Shown here in pieces: positions 22,585 to 34,600 of a stretch of 64,000 nt of DNA; position 1 is the first letter of the stretch, and the number at the start of each line of letters is the position of its first letter. Made by a program: the position numbers and the translations under genes. The stretch comes from Dioszegia crocea. Lineage: Eukaryota; Basidiomycota; Tremellomycetes; Tremellales; Bulleribasidiaceae. The notes below the pieces were generated by a model, which saw nothing but the letters and a program-made list of their open reading frames with translations, had not been told where the DNA came from and searched no databases. The stretch is taken from NCBI GenBank assembly GCA_001600615.1, contig BCKK01000003.1, forward strand, positions 428,893 through 492,892, given 5' to 3'.

Positions 22585-22903
22585 GGTGTGTGCAGGAGGC
22601 TGGGAGTGCCCTACTTATGTTTGATGGGAACTCTGAAGGGTGAAATACAGATTGATAATCGATATGATACGCAAATGGGTGGGGTGGAGAACAAAGCAAG
22701 ATTGGATCTGACCTTACTGCTTGACGCGACTGTGGAGGAGCTAAAGGAGTTAAAGGGGTAGGTACGGCTTACAGTTGGGTGGCCCTCGACCTTATCCTCC
22801 TTTGTTCTCCTCACTACCCTTCGAAGGGCGCAGGGTTTGATGGGATGCTGATCATGGTGTGAGCTCTCATACTGAAAATCAGGCCTCAAGGGCGGCGATG
22901 AGG

Positions 22904-22965
22904 CGATTTCTACCCCACTTAGTCGACAATCCACCGATTTCTACCCCACTTAGTCGACAATCCAC
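22904..22965. repeat. Perfect two-copy tandem repeat, 31-base unit
   Basis: The unit beginning CGATTTCTACCCCACTTAG occupies 22904-22934 and is repeated without change at 22935-22965. Confidence 0.95.
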
Positions 22966-22989
22966 TGATACGCACTGACTCTTCACCAA

Positions 22990-23023
22990 CGACCGCTTAG
23001 CCTAGGCGACCGCTTAGCCTAGG
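22990..23023. repeat. Perfect two-copy tandem repeat, 17-base unit
   Basis: The unit CGACCGCTTAGCCTAGG at 22990-23006 is repeated exactly at 23007-23023, only 24 bases after the 31-base duplication. Confidence 0.95.
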
Positions 23024-23194
23024 TCTGCCGATCCGAGTGAGGTCCCTCGGGAGCGACTCCAGCCCTCCAAAACTCTACATCCAAGGTCTGACACGCCAAC
23101 CTCGACTCCATCCTTTATCGCGCGATCGCTCCAACGAACTTGTGGAGCCCTTGTACAATGGTCGACTCGGACTGTGGTTCAGCCGTGATATGGC

Positions 23195-23229
23195 GTGAGT
23201 TACCGTGTTGTGCCGGTACTGAAGGGATG
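23195..23229 (+). promoter_or_regulatory. Upstream block conserved between the two FGG-family paralogs (copy 1)
   Basis: This 35-base stretch aligns without gaps to 26980-27014 at about 26 of 35 positions; the first 10 bases (GTGAGTTACC) and the last nine (TGAAGGGATG minus first base) are identical. It lies 243 bases upstream of the ATG, against 264 in the paralog. It may be a regulatory element, an untranslated leader intron start, or a remnant of a shared 5' exon (both read RELP...EGM). Confidence 0.4.
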
Positions 23230-23437
23230 ATCAAGCTGACTTATGTAGGTGACGAGTCGTACGCTGTAAGATCCTTTATATCCCGCTTTACCTCTTGGTT
23301 TTGGGGGTTCAGAAGGGGGCTTCTATACTCTCTTCTTCAAGCTCCCCACCCTCTCTTCTCTACACTTCACACACCACACTATCCGCCCCAATGACAATAC
23401 AGCTTTCTTCCCTGACTTCCGCACACACATTCTCACC

Positions 23438-24039
23438 ATGAGCCAAGGTGAGTCTGGCTTAAGCCTCAGGAAGGCACATACATACTCGAGTACAAGCTGA
23501 CCTGCTCTCAGACAGCAATTCGAGCGGTGGTAAGCCGGAGTATATTTTCACAACAGGTGCCGTCGTCAGTGTGAAGGGCGTCGGCGGAACAATCTACAGC
23601 GGCCTCACCTCTCCTGGAGACCCCACCCCCTGGTTCCGACTCAATGCACTTGTGCACGGTTTGGGCGGGACGAACGGCTTTGGCGGCAACGCAGTGCACA
23701 TCTCGGTGCCTGCGAGCGATCAATATCCGGATTCCAGACTGGATATCCATTCCGATGGTACAGCCATCTTTGGGCCGGACGGCGGCGAGCGGAAGTCTCT
23801 CTCCGATGACCGCGGCAATCACACTGTCTACTGCAACGGCAAAGGCGCGTCGATCCTTTTGGTCTTGAACGACCCTTTCTACACTGGCGCCGACGATACA
23901 CAGCCTTCCCAAGGCGGCAGCAGGACTCAGCACACTTCAGGAGAGCGGTGAGTTATCTTGATTCATCCATGTGAGAGGTGGCTGATCATGTTTAAGGAAC
24001 GCGCAGGATGGAAAGTCGATTCTCGATGGGACAGCCTGA
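23438..24039 (+). CDS. FGG-family protein, short paralog (unrecognised family)
   Basis: Three exons: 23438-23447 (ATGAGCCAAG), 23512-23947 and 23997-24039, about 162 residues. The core reads TGAVVSVKGVGGTIYSG, then HGLGGTNGFGGNAVHISVPA, then YPDSRLDIHSDGTAIFGPDG. It aligns with the longer paralog at 27244-28733, sharing AVVS, GFGG-N-FGG-VHIS-P, YP--L-I--DGT. The composition (G, D, N, S-rich, alternating hydrophobic) suggests a beta-rich fold. There is no signal peptide, so a cytosolic or nuclear location is likeliest. I recognise no family and propose no function. The short version lacks the DGN repeat region of its paralog. Confidence 0.65.
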
Positions 24040-24692
24040 ACCCCTACGTGTACTGAGGCGGGCCTCGGAGTGTATGGTACGTGTTACATTGCCGGTCTGG
24101 TCTGAGAGCTTCAAGCACGGCGCTTTCGTCAAGAAGGAGGGGATGGTTTCAGATAATACGCCGAGATATTATTGACAGTTTGGAAACTGACAGCATGTAT
24201 ATAGTCTGTTTTAATGCGAGATCCGCGTGGCCGATAAAGAAAGGGTTCGGCAAGGGCTGATACTGGTATCTGATGTTCACTGGCTGGTCTCAAATGCTCA
24301 TCGTTACATCTAGTGCGGTACTGAACAACCTGATCACTAATGCTAGAATCTCAACGATCGTACGACTGTGATTCAATTCACCTGATGACTGAACGACCCA
24401 TCCATGACCCTGATCAAGGCCGAACCTTCCTTTCGAGCTTTTCAGGGGGCTCAAGCACGACTTCTACAATGGGCAGTTGGGCTGTCACATGCTTAGGCAT
24501 ACCGTGAGTATTCATCAAGTATGTTTAGCATTTGATTCAGCTGGGCACGCGTACAGAGTCGTCTTGTCCCCCGTAGACACAATCCATTAGGTTGACCCGT
24601 AGAAGGATCGTTGAACGGGAGTTTAGACACGAGTCAGTAATGATCGAGTCATTGTGCCTCACAGCATACCATCTACAGCAGTACTCGACCGC
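24040..24692. other. Convergent intergenic region, FGG short paralog / NTH1
   Basis: This 653-base region lies between two convergent 3' ends. No frame with plausible splice sites or motifs was found. Confidence 0.5.
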
Positions 24693-26464
24693 CTAGATAT
24701 CGCCATTCTCCTCCTTCACCTCCATCTTGACCAGGGTCTCCGCCATCGGAATCGGCAGACACCCCACACTGTCTTCCAAATCCACAATTGGCCCAATTAC
24801 CGGCGCTGATCCTATATCCGGCAAAGTATAGGTATAGGCAACCACCTTGCGCCCCTCTGCTTTTACGCCGGCAACCCTGCTGGGACATATACGCCTGATA
24901 CCTAACAGGCAAATATCGCACCGTGGTCCTGTAGGTAGGCAAACCATCTAGATGGGTCAGCTATTACGTCCGAGGAATTGAAGACAATAGGGGGAATGAA
25001 TATGGAGACGGAAGATTTAAGGGTGTCGGGTCGTTGAGACATTGAGAGAATGCGCAAAACGTACCTGTCCAAACCCAACCAGCATCGGATTAATCCCCTT
25101 GTGCAACTCGCTCGGCAGCCAAGATTCGAGATTGACTCTCGTTTGCTCTGGGGTGATAGTAGGTGGTTTATGCCATTTGAGTCGATTGGTAATTCGGTGA
25201 ACATGTACATCGACGCCTATACCAGCATTGCTGGAATGTCAGCATGGTATCACAACCTCATAGTGAAAAAGAAACTCACATGTCCCAAGCACACTGCAAA
25301 GCCAGATAAGCCATCTTTGGCCCTACACCCTTCAACGCGCAAAGCCCCTCAATCGTCCGCGGTATCTCTCCCTGCTCCCACTGGACTCCATCCCCCTCTC
25401 TCCCCGCACTATCGCCCTCATCCCCATCTACCGCAACAACCTTATCCAGATCCTCCACTTCCAGTCTCTGTGCAGCCTCCTGGATATACCCCGCTTTCCG
25501 TCTCCAAAACCCCACCTTGTTAATACATCCCTCGACGACCTCTCGTTCCGCCGCGGCAAGGGATATTGACGTGAGTCCTCCTGAGAGTGTGTGATGTAGC
25601 GATGTCACAGCGGCAGAGGTGACGGCGTCTTTAGTCTGAGAAGAGAGCATGAGGGAGATGAGGACGTGGAAACGGCGTGTTTTGGCGGGGAGGGCGCGTT
25701 CGATTGAGGGAGAAAGTGGAGGGGCATGCGGAGTGGCGAGTGCTGACGCGGGAGTAGAGGGGGATGTTGAGTTAGATATATCGGGGACAGGACCCAGATC
25801 AGGACGTTCACAGCCCCTAGCATAGTCAGTCTTCATGCGGTCTCAAAACAGAAATAACTGACATGGTATCTACAGGCGCCAATAAACCCCTTCGCATTTC
25901 TTCAATCAACTTGTACTGCTCCTCCCACCTCGCCGGTGTCGGATGAGCCTTTGTCAGAGGCGCGAGAGGCATAGCCTTCTTGGGTGTAGATGGTTTCCGC
26001 TTGATTTCCGGCGAGGCAGTGACATCCCCGATCTCAACGAGATCATCTTCCCGCAATTCGGCTTTCACAATTGTCCGGCGGGTCGACCTAGACGGAGTAG
26101 CGGTAGGAGAAGGATGTTCCAACTTCGCTCTTTTGCTTGGGGTGGAAGTGGCCGAGCTTGGTGCGGGTTGGTTGGGGCCGATCTCGATAAGTTCCGCTTT
26201 GACAGGAGTGGTATTTGTGCTGCCGCTGGCCAGCGAGCGTGTCGATCGTCTCAGGGAGATATAGCCAGAATCTTGTGATATGTCTGAGCTATCATTCCTC
26301 GTGAGCGACATCGATAGACCAGGCAGAGTGAAACCCGCTACATCGGGCGCTTCAGATGTATTGACCGTAGGAGGGGGTACACGGAAGCGGGGTTTGGCGG
26401 ATCGTGCGGGCCTCGCTGATGTGCTCAGAGCCCGATCTGGAATCGAGATGTCTGCATGGTCCAT
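24693..26464 (-). CDS. NTH1: Endonuclease III homolog (bifunctional DNA glycosylase/AP lyase)
   Basis: Four exons from ATG 26464 ([13 protein letters not shown]) to TAG 24693. A basic, Ser/Pro-rich N-terminus of about 200 residues (likely nuclear targeting; [20 protein letters not shown]) precedes the HhH-GPD core. That core has [19 protein letters not shown], the helix-hairpin-helix [20 protein letters not shown] with the catalytic Lys, and [17 protein letters not shown] with the catalytic Asp. The [4Fe-4S] loop follows VGFGQ as [19 protein letters not shown], spacing C-x6-C-x2-C-x7-C against the usual x5 in the last gap. The enzyme excises oxidised pyrimidines in nuclear and mitochondrial base excision repair. 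It lies between two paralogous FGG-family genes and diverges from the longer one. Confidence 0.92.
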
Positions 26465-27243
26465 CCTTGCGTGAGCTGAGTGAGTAAGGTCTATCGATGA
26501 GCAGGATATGATATGATAGCTTGAGGGTTCAGATGGGCACCCGACGCGTAGTCAGACTGACCGCCATTCGGGCTTCTCCGATAGGTCAAAATTTGGGCGG
26601 TGAGGAATGTGCGCTTCATCACCTCTCCCACTATGCATACCTTTGATAACCGGGTAGATATCAGCCAGAGGATCACAGCAGAGGGGAGGATACACGATGG
26701 ACAGTGATGTATAGTGTGCTAGAGGAGATATGAGTGAATTGGGTGTGAGGCGGAGTTTTCCCATCTCCACCGATCCATCCCCGAGCTGCAGATGAGGGGT
26801 TTCAAAACTTCACCGAGCCTTGACATCTACTATGGGCCGCAGATCTCAGACAGATTCTAATGAAACCCCACTCAGAGACTTCGTCGTCCTCTCACTGCCT
26901 CATATAAGCTTGGGCTCGATCGGGATGATAGAGGCGAACGGGTTGACTAGGGACGGCAAACACGGAACTTGGAAGCACCGTGAGTTACCTGCTTTCACCG
27001 CTTATGAAGGGATGCCTGGGTCCACACGCGTTTGCGAAAATCGAGGATGTCGAGCTCCTTTCTCATTCAGACTCCGTGTCCCTGCGAGTCCAGTCTCTGG
27101 GGGTCTAGGCAGGGTATAAGATCGGGCTCCTTCCCCCCGGTCTCCTCTTCTTGATTCCCACATCACTCACTGCTTACCTCTCAAGCAATATCACAATCAT
27201 CACTGCTACTCTCTGAACACTACATTACAGTCATCTCCTCATC
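26465..27243. other. Divergent promoter region, NTH1 / FGG long paralog
   Basis: It contains a TATA-like TATAAG at 27115-27120, about 125 bases before the ATG at 27244, followed by a pyrimidine-rich stretch. It also holds the 35-base block (26980-27014) shared with the other paralog's upstream region. An open plus-strand frame at 26820-27119 covers this block but lacks a splice link to the gene. Confidence 0.5.
26980..27014 (+). promoter_or_regulatory. Upstream block conserved between the two FGG-family paralogs (copy 2)
   Basis: This is the counterpart of 23195-23229. It begins GTGAGTTACC and ends GAAGGGATG, lies 264 bases upstream of the ATG, and is followed by TATAAG about 100 bases later. 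Confidence 0.4.
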
Positions 27244-28733
27244 ATGAGCTCCAGTAAGTGCCGCACGGCATCAGTCAGTTTTACATACTGATGTTCCTGC
27301 AGTCAACAAAGCCGCCTCCGAATCCGGCCAATCGGTCGTCAACAAGAGCGGAGCCGAATTCGACATGGAGGCTGAGCTCAAGACTCTCCGTGACCGCATC
27401 AATGAGCTTCTCGGAGAGCGAGCGGGACGTCCCACCCGCACTGACAAGGTGTCGTGGAAGCCGTTCCGCTGCGATTGTGAGTGGTATTCAGCCTTTGGTT
27501 TAGCCACGAGCTAACGTAGTCCACAGCGGGCATGCACAAGGGATACCACTTCGCTCCTGGCTCAGTCGTCAGCATCGGCAAGGACGTGTACAGCCACGAT
27601 GTTGGCACTCTCGATCTCCGCCTGCTGAGCAAAGGCTTCGGCGGGAGGAACGACTTTGGCGGGAAAGAGGTGCACATCTCCATGCCTATCGGCAAGAACT
27701 ACCCGGCCACGAAACTGATGATTGATACCGACGGTACGATCAGGACCATTGGAGATGACAAGGCGGATGTTGAGATGTACCAAGGGAATGGTGCTCTGTA
27801 CGTGAGCAGCACAGGCGCGCCGATACTTGGAATCTGTCAGAAGGACAACCGAGATTTGCAAAACGAGGGTAAGCTTTGTGCTCCAACTCTCTAAGTCAGG
27901 ATGTTTGAAGCCTGTACTGAGTATCGTAGAGAACGACACGATGGGCAGCTCAGTGTACAGGAACACAGCTGGCGACTTGGTGATCGAAGGCGAAGCTGGT
28001 GATGGCAGCTGCAGAGTGATCAAACGAAGAGATGTGTCAATGGACGTGATCAACACCGCCAATGGCAGCAGGCTCACCTTGGACAAGGATGGCAACACGG
28101 TGTTCCACGCTCCCAGCGGCGGTATTGCCCGTCAGGACAAGGATGGCATCAAGACATTCGCCACTGCGGATGGCGACATCTCGACCGAAGACGAGCATGG
28201 CAACAAGTCCTTCAGGATGCCTGGGGGCGCGAGTCTGACCGAAGACAAAGACGGCAACAAGGCTTTCAGAACTCCGGACGGTCGCAGTCTGCTCGTTGAC
28301 AGGAATGGCTCGGCCGTGATGTTGGACGCCGATGGAACAGTGATGAGAAATGGATCGGGCAGCATCAACCCGCGCCGTGCAAGTGATGGCTTTCTTATGT
28401 GGCAGACGCTGAAAGGGGATCGATATGTCGGCTTTGCCCCCAACCGTGACCAGTCCGCGACCATCGATGGGATCACTTACAGCGGCGAGGAGCTCGATCC
28501 GTTTCGGATCGGGAACGACGGTCACTCATTGTTCATTCCCTCTGCCATGTCCGTGTCGATCCCCAACAGCAAAGGGTCAGCGAGGCAATACAGCCGAGGT
28601 GAGTTAACTCGATCCCGACTTCTCCGTTGCCCCCCGTCTAACTCGTCAGGGCCGGCAGCTGTAGCTGATCATGTTAGGTACGGCGAATGAGGGCGGGATT
28701 TCAATGCGCAATGGCGGGCTCACAATCTCATGA
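27244..28733 (+). CDS. FGG-family protein with DGN-type repeats, long paralog (unrecognised family)
   Basis: Five exons: 27244-27253 (ATGAGCTCCA), 27303-27476, 27527-27868, 27930-28598 and 28678-28733, about 417 residues. An N-terminal coiled-coil-like stretch (EFDMEAELKTLRDRINELLG) is absent from the short paralog. The shared core follows: GSVVSIGKDVYSHD, LSKGFGGRNDFGGKEVHIS, YPATKLMIDTDGTIRTIGDD. Then come four to five repeats of about 18-20 residues with consensus x-(E/Q)-D-K-D-G-N-K-x-F-x-T/M-P-D/G-G (for example LTEDKDGNKAFRTPDGRS). A C-terminal part (GDRYVGFAPNRDQSATIDGI) ends NGGLTIS. The repeats resemble beta-strand-turn units of beta-helix or fibre proteins, but I cannot name the family. 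There is no signal peptide. Function unknown. Confidence 0.7.
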
Positions 28734-29190
28734 GTGACAGCTCTCGCTCGGTGAGACAAGGAGGGGGGAACGTCTACGAGCGAATGCGGGGGAATTGAAT
28801 TCGAGATGTAATTATACGCAGCTATGCCATGTGAAGATTTCCTTTTGGGTCTTGAGGTGTTGAATATTAGCATTCAGGCAGTCTCGTCCGACTGCGCATC
28901 GTCAGACTTGCCGAGCTGGGTGATACTAAATGTGATTTGCATTCAGTCTCGACTGAACGAGAATTTACAACATTCTGATTGTACACTCGCGTGGTGTCCC
29001 CCTCATTGTCATGATCGATGATGTCGGCTAGATGGACGAGGGGAGAAAGGCATGGAGTTGGATGGGTGGATGGTAGCGCGAGAATCGAGGAAGTGTGTGG
29101 TTGTGTGGATTGATGGGTAAAGTACGGTGGGCGTTGTTGAGGGATCGAATGTGAGGGGTTCGGAATTTTGCCCAATATGAGTGAGGTCGA
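28734..29190. other. Convergent intergenic region, FGG long paralog / CAF1
   Basis: This 457-base region is the 3' flank of both genes. The minus-strand frame at 28867-29175 is low-complexity and lies downstream of the CAF1 stop. I do not call a gene. Confidence 0.5.
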
Positions 29191-31318
29191 CTAGTATGGC
29201 TTTGCATCTAGTATATCCCGAGGTGGAGGTGTTGTCTTCCCATGTCGACCACAGGAGAAACCGTAGAGGTAGTTTCTGATCATCAGCATTCATCCTATTC
29301 TTGGATATATCGGCGTATCATTCTCGTTCCCCTATGGCCATCCCCAACTACCCGGCCGTTCCACATTCGATCAGGGCGGAGATAACAGGTATATCGCGCT
29401 GAGGAGTGCGATGGCGATAAGAATGAAAGCAGGAGTGATTGTGTAGGAAAGGCAGGGGGAAGAAGGGAAAGGCCAGGCAGAAAAGAACACAAAAGCTCAC
29501 TTGTAATAATCATCATCTAATCTCCCATCGAAATATGTCGTCCGGATTCTGAAAAAGACGGCGGCGGTGAGTAGAGAATCGGACCCTGCTTGATGCTGAG
29601 GACCGATACGCTGGACCTGGGACGTCAGCGCGGACCGAGATTTGTGGTATGAGGCGGGATTGTGAATCTAGGATCTGGAGTCTGACGGTGCGAGGGCAAT
29701 TGGGGTGGGGTGGAGTGTAGATGAGCGGTAAAGGGTGCGTTGAGATCCGAGTAGACTCAGTCCGAGGATTAGGTGCTGGAGGGCAGTAGGAGGAGGGTAC
29801 GAGGATTGGCAGGAATGTGAGGACAGTTTGGAAGTGGGAGATATCATGCTTCCTTCTCCTTCCTCAGGCTCTCCAATGCCTCTTAATCCTCTCATGAAGT
29901 GCCAAAAACACCGATGAGTTGCTCCGTAACCATCATTCCGATTCTCAAACCCAGCCTCCAGCAGTTCACAAGTGCGATCTGGCAGACCTCCTGAGGCTCG
30001 ACCCCGCCGTCACCATCCTTGATCGTCCGGGTCGTTTCTCGATCCATGCTGGAGCCATCGCATCCAGCTCGAATGCCCTTCAAGCTCTTGTCTCCCATCC
30101 TGGTCCCCAGACCCTCTGTTGATCCTAGAGGCCTGCACTCCGACTTTCAGACCAATCCTAGACCAAAGCTATCCACAAAACCCAGCCCAGACCCAAGAGA
30201 AGAACCACGAACTCACCCCTATACTCTCAGCAATCTCCTGCAATCCCCCTCTGAGCGTCTTGACGCTTCTGACTACATGCTTGATGTCGTATATATTTGG
30301 GAACCAGAGTAAGAGGGCATCGAAGAAGGCTTGTTCGGTCGAGGGGAGGGGTTCGCATGTAAGGATTTTGAGGAGGTAGCCGAAATCGTAGCCGCTGCGA
30401 GGTTAGCTGAGGATTAATTTCGGAGTCTGGATTTGGGTTTGGCTCTGAGTCTGGGAGGTAGGGTCTTGCAAATGGGCAGCCATAGAGATCTAGGTGAGAA
30501 AGGGGGGAGGGGGAGCACGACCGAAGTAGGATGAGGGGGCTGGGAACGATAGGTGTTGAGCATAAAGGGCTACGATAAAATGGGAGTGTAGACCACATCA
30601 AGTTCATGGAGGATGTGATAGAGGGATCATAGCCTGGGCCGACTTACGAGTGAAATGACACCCATTTGACGTTATCGAACAACACCAATCCACTCGTAAT
30701 CAACAATTCCCCAAAGAACTCCACATCAATTCCTTCTTCCTCATTCCGCTTGAAATCTATTCCAGAGTTCTTGAGTAGGTCGATGGAGTCTGGCGCGTAC
30801 ATATCATCACTAGCCATCAGCTCCGACCACATTATTCCTCGTCATGCCGAAATCGCACGCCTGGCCTAGACTTACCCTAATGAGAAGACAAAGTTGAATT
30901 GCCAAGTCGACACCTCGGGCGAATTTCCATCCTCATCGCAGAGTGTTATCCCCAGTTGTATAGGTTTGAGCATGTCGACATTACACCGCATCGTCTGGAA
31001 ATGATAATCTGATCCAGTCTTGAAGGAGCCTATTGGCCTCGCGACGATTCCTGGGAATTCCGTGTCCTACTTCGTCAGCACTTTTACTCGATTCAACGTC
31101 TTGAACACGGCCAAGTAACGAGCAGGTCATCAGAGAGTAAACTTACCATTGATATGTATGGATATTGCTCTATCGCCAGTCGCATAGCAGCGAATTCCGT
31201 CTCGAGATTCTCGGCCCATACCTGTCGCGTCAGCTGGGCTAGCGCAAAGCGGAAAAAGGGAGCATACTTCGTGTATCCCGAAGTCTGAGCTCTGGTTAGA
31301 GGATCTTATGGGTGCCAT
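29191..31318 (-). CDS. POP2: CCR4-NOT deadenylase subunit CAF1/Pop2
   Basis: Spliced from about nine exons, from ATG 31318 ([17 protein letters not shown]) to TAG 29191. The DEDD nuclease residues are present: [15 protein letters not shown] (D, E), [15 protein letters not shown] (D) and [16 protein letters not shown] (D, with the family His). Other hallmarks are [20 protein letters not shown] and [19 protein letters not shown]. The last exon was found across a roughly 200-base intron and gives [18 protein letters not shown], matching the family's YLYGF end. Unspliced reading would stop right after YYK. CAF1 shortens mRNA poly(A) tails in cytoplasmic decay as part of CCR4-NOT. It diverges from the myosin gene across about 300 bases. 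Confidence 0.92.
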
Positions 31319-31615
31319 TGTGGTTTAGGGTGATGATAAGGTGAGGTATGGTACATGGAGGACAAAGGCTCTTTGGGTGATGGTATCAACAGAGTGCTTA
31401 TTTGCTTCCGCAAGTCACCGCCAACAGCTTCGGCGTCATCGCATCCCCTATCTATACCTCGGTCTTCATATTGCTTATACATCAACCACGTACAGCGCAT
31501 CAGACCAGCTCAGTCCTCAAGCGGAGAGAGATTCCTTGAAACCCCGGCGGAAAATCTCAACGACAACCCAAGAAACGAGCCTGAAGCTCCAGGACCCTGG
31601 GCATAGGCATCAACA

Positions 31616-34600
31616 ATGGTATGTCGCTTCTCCGCAGTCCTATTCCCGCTGCCCTTATGCATGTTTTGGCCAGCTGCTGTAGCTGACTCCCAGGCGCCTT
31701 CCAAGAAAGCAGGCAAGAAGCTCGGCGGCCTCTTGTCCTCCGTTTCTGCCGCGGCTGGAGGAGCGGGCGGAGGAGGGGGTAAAGCCACAGTGACGAAAGC
31801 AGATTGGAGCGAGGGATTCAAGAAGAAGAAGGCCGCAGGTGTGCCGGATATGACACTACTGAGTACTATCACCAACGAGGCGATCAACGAGAATATCAAA
31901 GTCCGATTCAACAACCAAGAGATATATGTGAGTTGGCTTCATTTGAGCGGAGGGAACCAAGCTTGGTCTGGATTCTGCCGACCGGAGCGAGAAGCAAGCT
32001 TGGCAATGTCCCGAGCCTTCACCATGCCCGAGCCTTCGTCATGTCCTGGGCTGACAAACAGACATACATCGCCCATGTCCTAATCTCCGTCAACCCTTTC
32101 CGAGATCTAGGCATCTACACCCCCGACGTCCTCTCCTCATACCGCGGCAAGAACCGACTCGAGATGACACCTCACGTCTTCGCAGTCGCCGAAGCAGCCT
32201 ACTATAAGATGAACAACGAGAAGGAGAATCAATGCGTGATCATTTCTGGGGAATCTGGAGCCGGAAAAACCGAAGCGGCAAAGAGGATCATGCAGTATAT
32301 CGCTGCGGTCTCGGCGGCCGAAGAGGCGCAGGGAGGAGGAGGAATTGAGGGGATAAGAGAGATGGTGTTGGCTACGAATCCGTTGCTGGAAAGTTTCGGA
32401 TGTGCAAAGACCCTCAGGAATGATAATTCTAGTCGACATGTGAGTTGTGGAATCTCGCGGGGTTGGGGATTGGCTGATGGGCCAGGGTAAATACCTAGAG
32501 ATTATGTTTAATACCATGGGTCAGCCCGTCGGAGCTCAGATCACGAATTATTTACTGGAAAAGGTGAGCTAAACTTTGCGACTCTCAGGTTCCGCAGGTT
32601 CTGAGCTGATTTATAGAACCGAGTCGTCGGCCAGATCCGGGATGAGCGGAATTTCCACATTTTCTACCAGTTCACCAAAGGCGCCAGCGCCGAGCAGAAG
32701 GGTGAGTCTTGATCTCTTCCTGAAGATCTACTGCTAATATCAACAGAGGCATTCGGACTCCAAGGTCCCGAATCCTACTCCTACATTTCCCGCTCAGGAT
32801 GCCTAGACGTTAAATCGATAAACGACAATTCAGACTTCCAAGAAACTCTGCGCGCAATGCAAGTAATTGGTCTGACGGCCGACGAGCAAAATTCGATATT
32901 CCGAGTATTGGCAACTATCCTCTGGTTGGGCAATGTTGATTTTGTTGAAGGGGAAGATGGAAATGCGAGGATTGGGGATAGTGGAGTGACGGATTTCGCG
33001 TCGTATCTTATGAGCGTGGATAGTGGGGCGTTGCAGAAAGTGTTGTTGAATCGGATTATGGAGACTACCAGAGGTGGAAGAAGGGGGAGTGTGTATGAGG
33101 TGCCGCAGAATGTTGCGCAGGCCAATTCGGGCAGGGACGCTTTGGCAAAGGCTTTGTGAGTTGCGGCATGTGTCTATTGGGGAGGGAAGGCGGCGGAAAT
33201 GGAGCTTGGGGATAAGAGCGAATGGGATTATGCTAATTGCCAGATACAACAACCTGTTCGAGTGGATCGTCAGTCGAGTCAACGTCTCCATGGCGCCTAA
33301 AGCCGCAACACAATACGTCATCGGTGTATTGGATATCTAGTAAGTTTTCCTTCTGTTCTCTGGCTATGGGGCATGGGATCGAAGCTGACAAAGGTAGCGG
33401 CTTTGAAATCTTCCAGGACAACTCGTTCGAGCAGCTCTGTATCAACTACGTCAACGAAAAGCTACAGCAGATCTTTATCGAGCTTACGCTCAAGGCGGAG
33501 CAAGAGGAGTACGTCAATGAGCAAATCAAGTGGACACCTATCAAATGTACGTTAAATCTTTCTTGGATTGCCGAAACAGTAATTGACAAGCAGTCTTTGA
33601 CAATGCCGTCGTGTGCGAGTTAATCGAAGGCAAACGACCCGCCGGAATCTTTGCTACTCTCAACGACGCGACAGCCACCGCTCACGCCGACCCCTCCGCA
33701 GCCGACAACTCCTTCATCCAGCGATCCCAGATGCTTTCCTCGAACCCGAATTACGAACCCCGCGGTAACAAGTTCCTCATTAAGCATTATGCTGGGGACG
33801 TGCTTTACAACATCCCTGGCATGACCGATAAGAATAAGGATACCTTAGTGAAGGATATCCTAGATCTTATCGAGGGATCCAAGGATACATTCCTACACGC
33901 CCTCTTCCCTGAGAAGGTGGATCAATCATCGAAAAAACGACCACCAACCGCTGGCGACAAGATCAAATCATCAGCCAATGACCTCGTCACGAATCTTATG
34001 AGGTGTCAACCGCACTATATCCGAACTATAAAGCCGAACCAGAATAAAAGTCCGACGGAGTATGATGATAAGGCTATTCTACACCAGATTAAATATTTGG
34101 GTCTGCAGGAGAATATCAGGGTGAGAAGGGCGGGTTTCGCCTATAGGGCTGAATTCTCAAAGATGATTCAAAGGTGAGTTTGCTTTGGGTCGCGTGAATG
34201 GGGCATGGCTGATGTGTGTAGGTTCTACCTTCTTTCGCCATCTACGAGTTATGCAGGTGATTATATTTGGCAAGGAGATGATCGGAGTGGATGCGAGAGG
34301 ATCTTGACGGATGCCAAGATTAGCAAAGATGAATGGCAAATGGGAGTAACCAAGGCATTCATCAAGAATCCTGAAACAGTACGTCTCCTCCGCGTCTTCT
34401 TTGCCTTGTCTATTGTTGTAAGAGCAACGCTAATATACCAGCTCTTCTACCTCGAAGGTGAACGAGACAGATATTGGCACACCATGGCCTCCCGAATTCA
34501 GCGCGCCTGGCGTGCCCACGTTCGTCGGAAGCACGAGGCCGCCACCAAGATTCAACGATTCTGGAAGAGTCAAAAGGAGGTTCTGGTGTATGCGCGCAAG

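Larger units (their letters stand above)
22585..23437. other. Intergenic region with two tandem microduplications
   Basis: This is the divergent interval between the small hypothetical gene and the first FGG-family gene. It holds two perfect two-copy tandem repeats (listed separately), an intron-like segment at 23195-23249 (GTGAGT...GCTGAC...TAG), and an AT-rich TTTATA at 23275-23280, about 160 bases before the ATG at 23438. Confidence 0.55.

Noticed and set aside
26820..27119. Plus-strand 99-codon frame before the long FGG gene
   Set aside because: It overlaps the promoter and the conserved upstream block, has no splice join to the gene, and its only similarity is a few residues to the equivalent region of the paralog.
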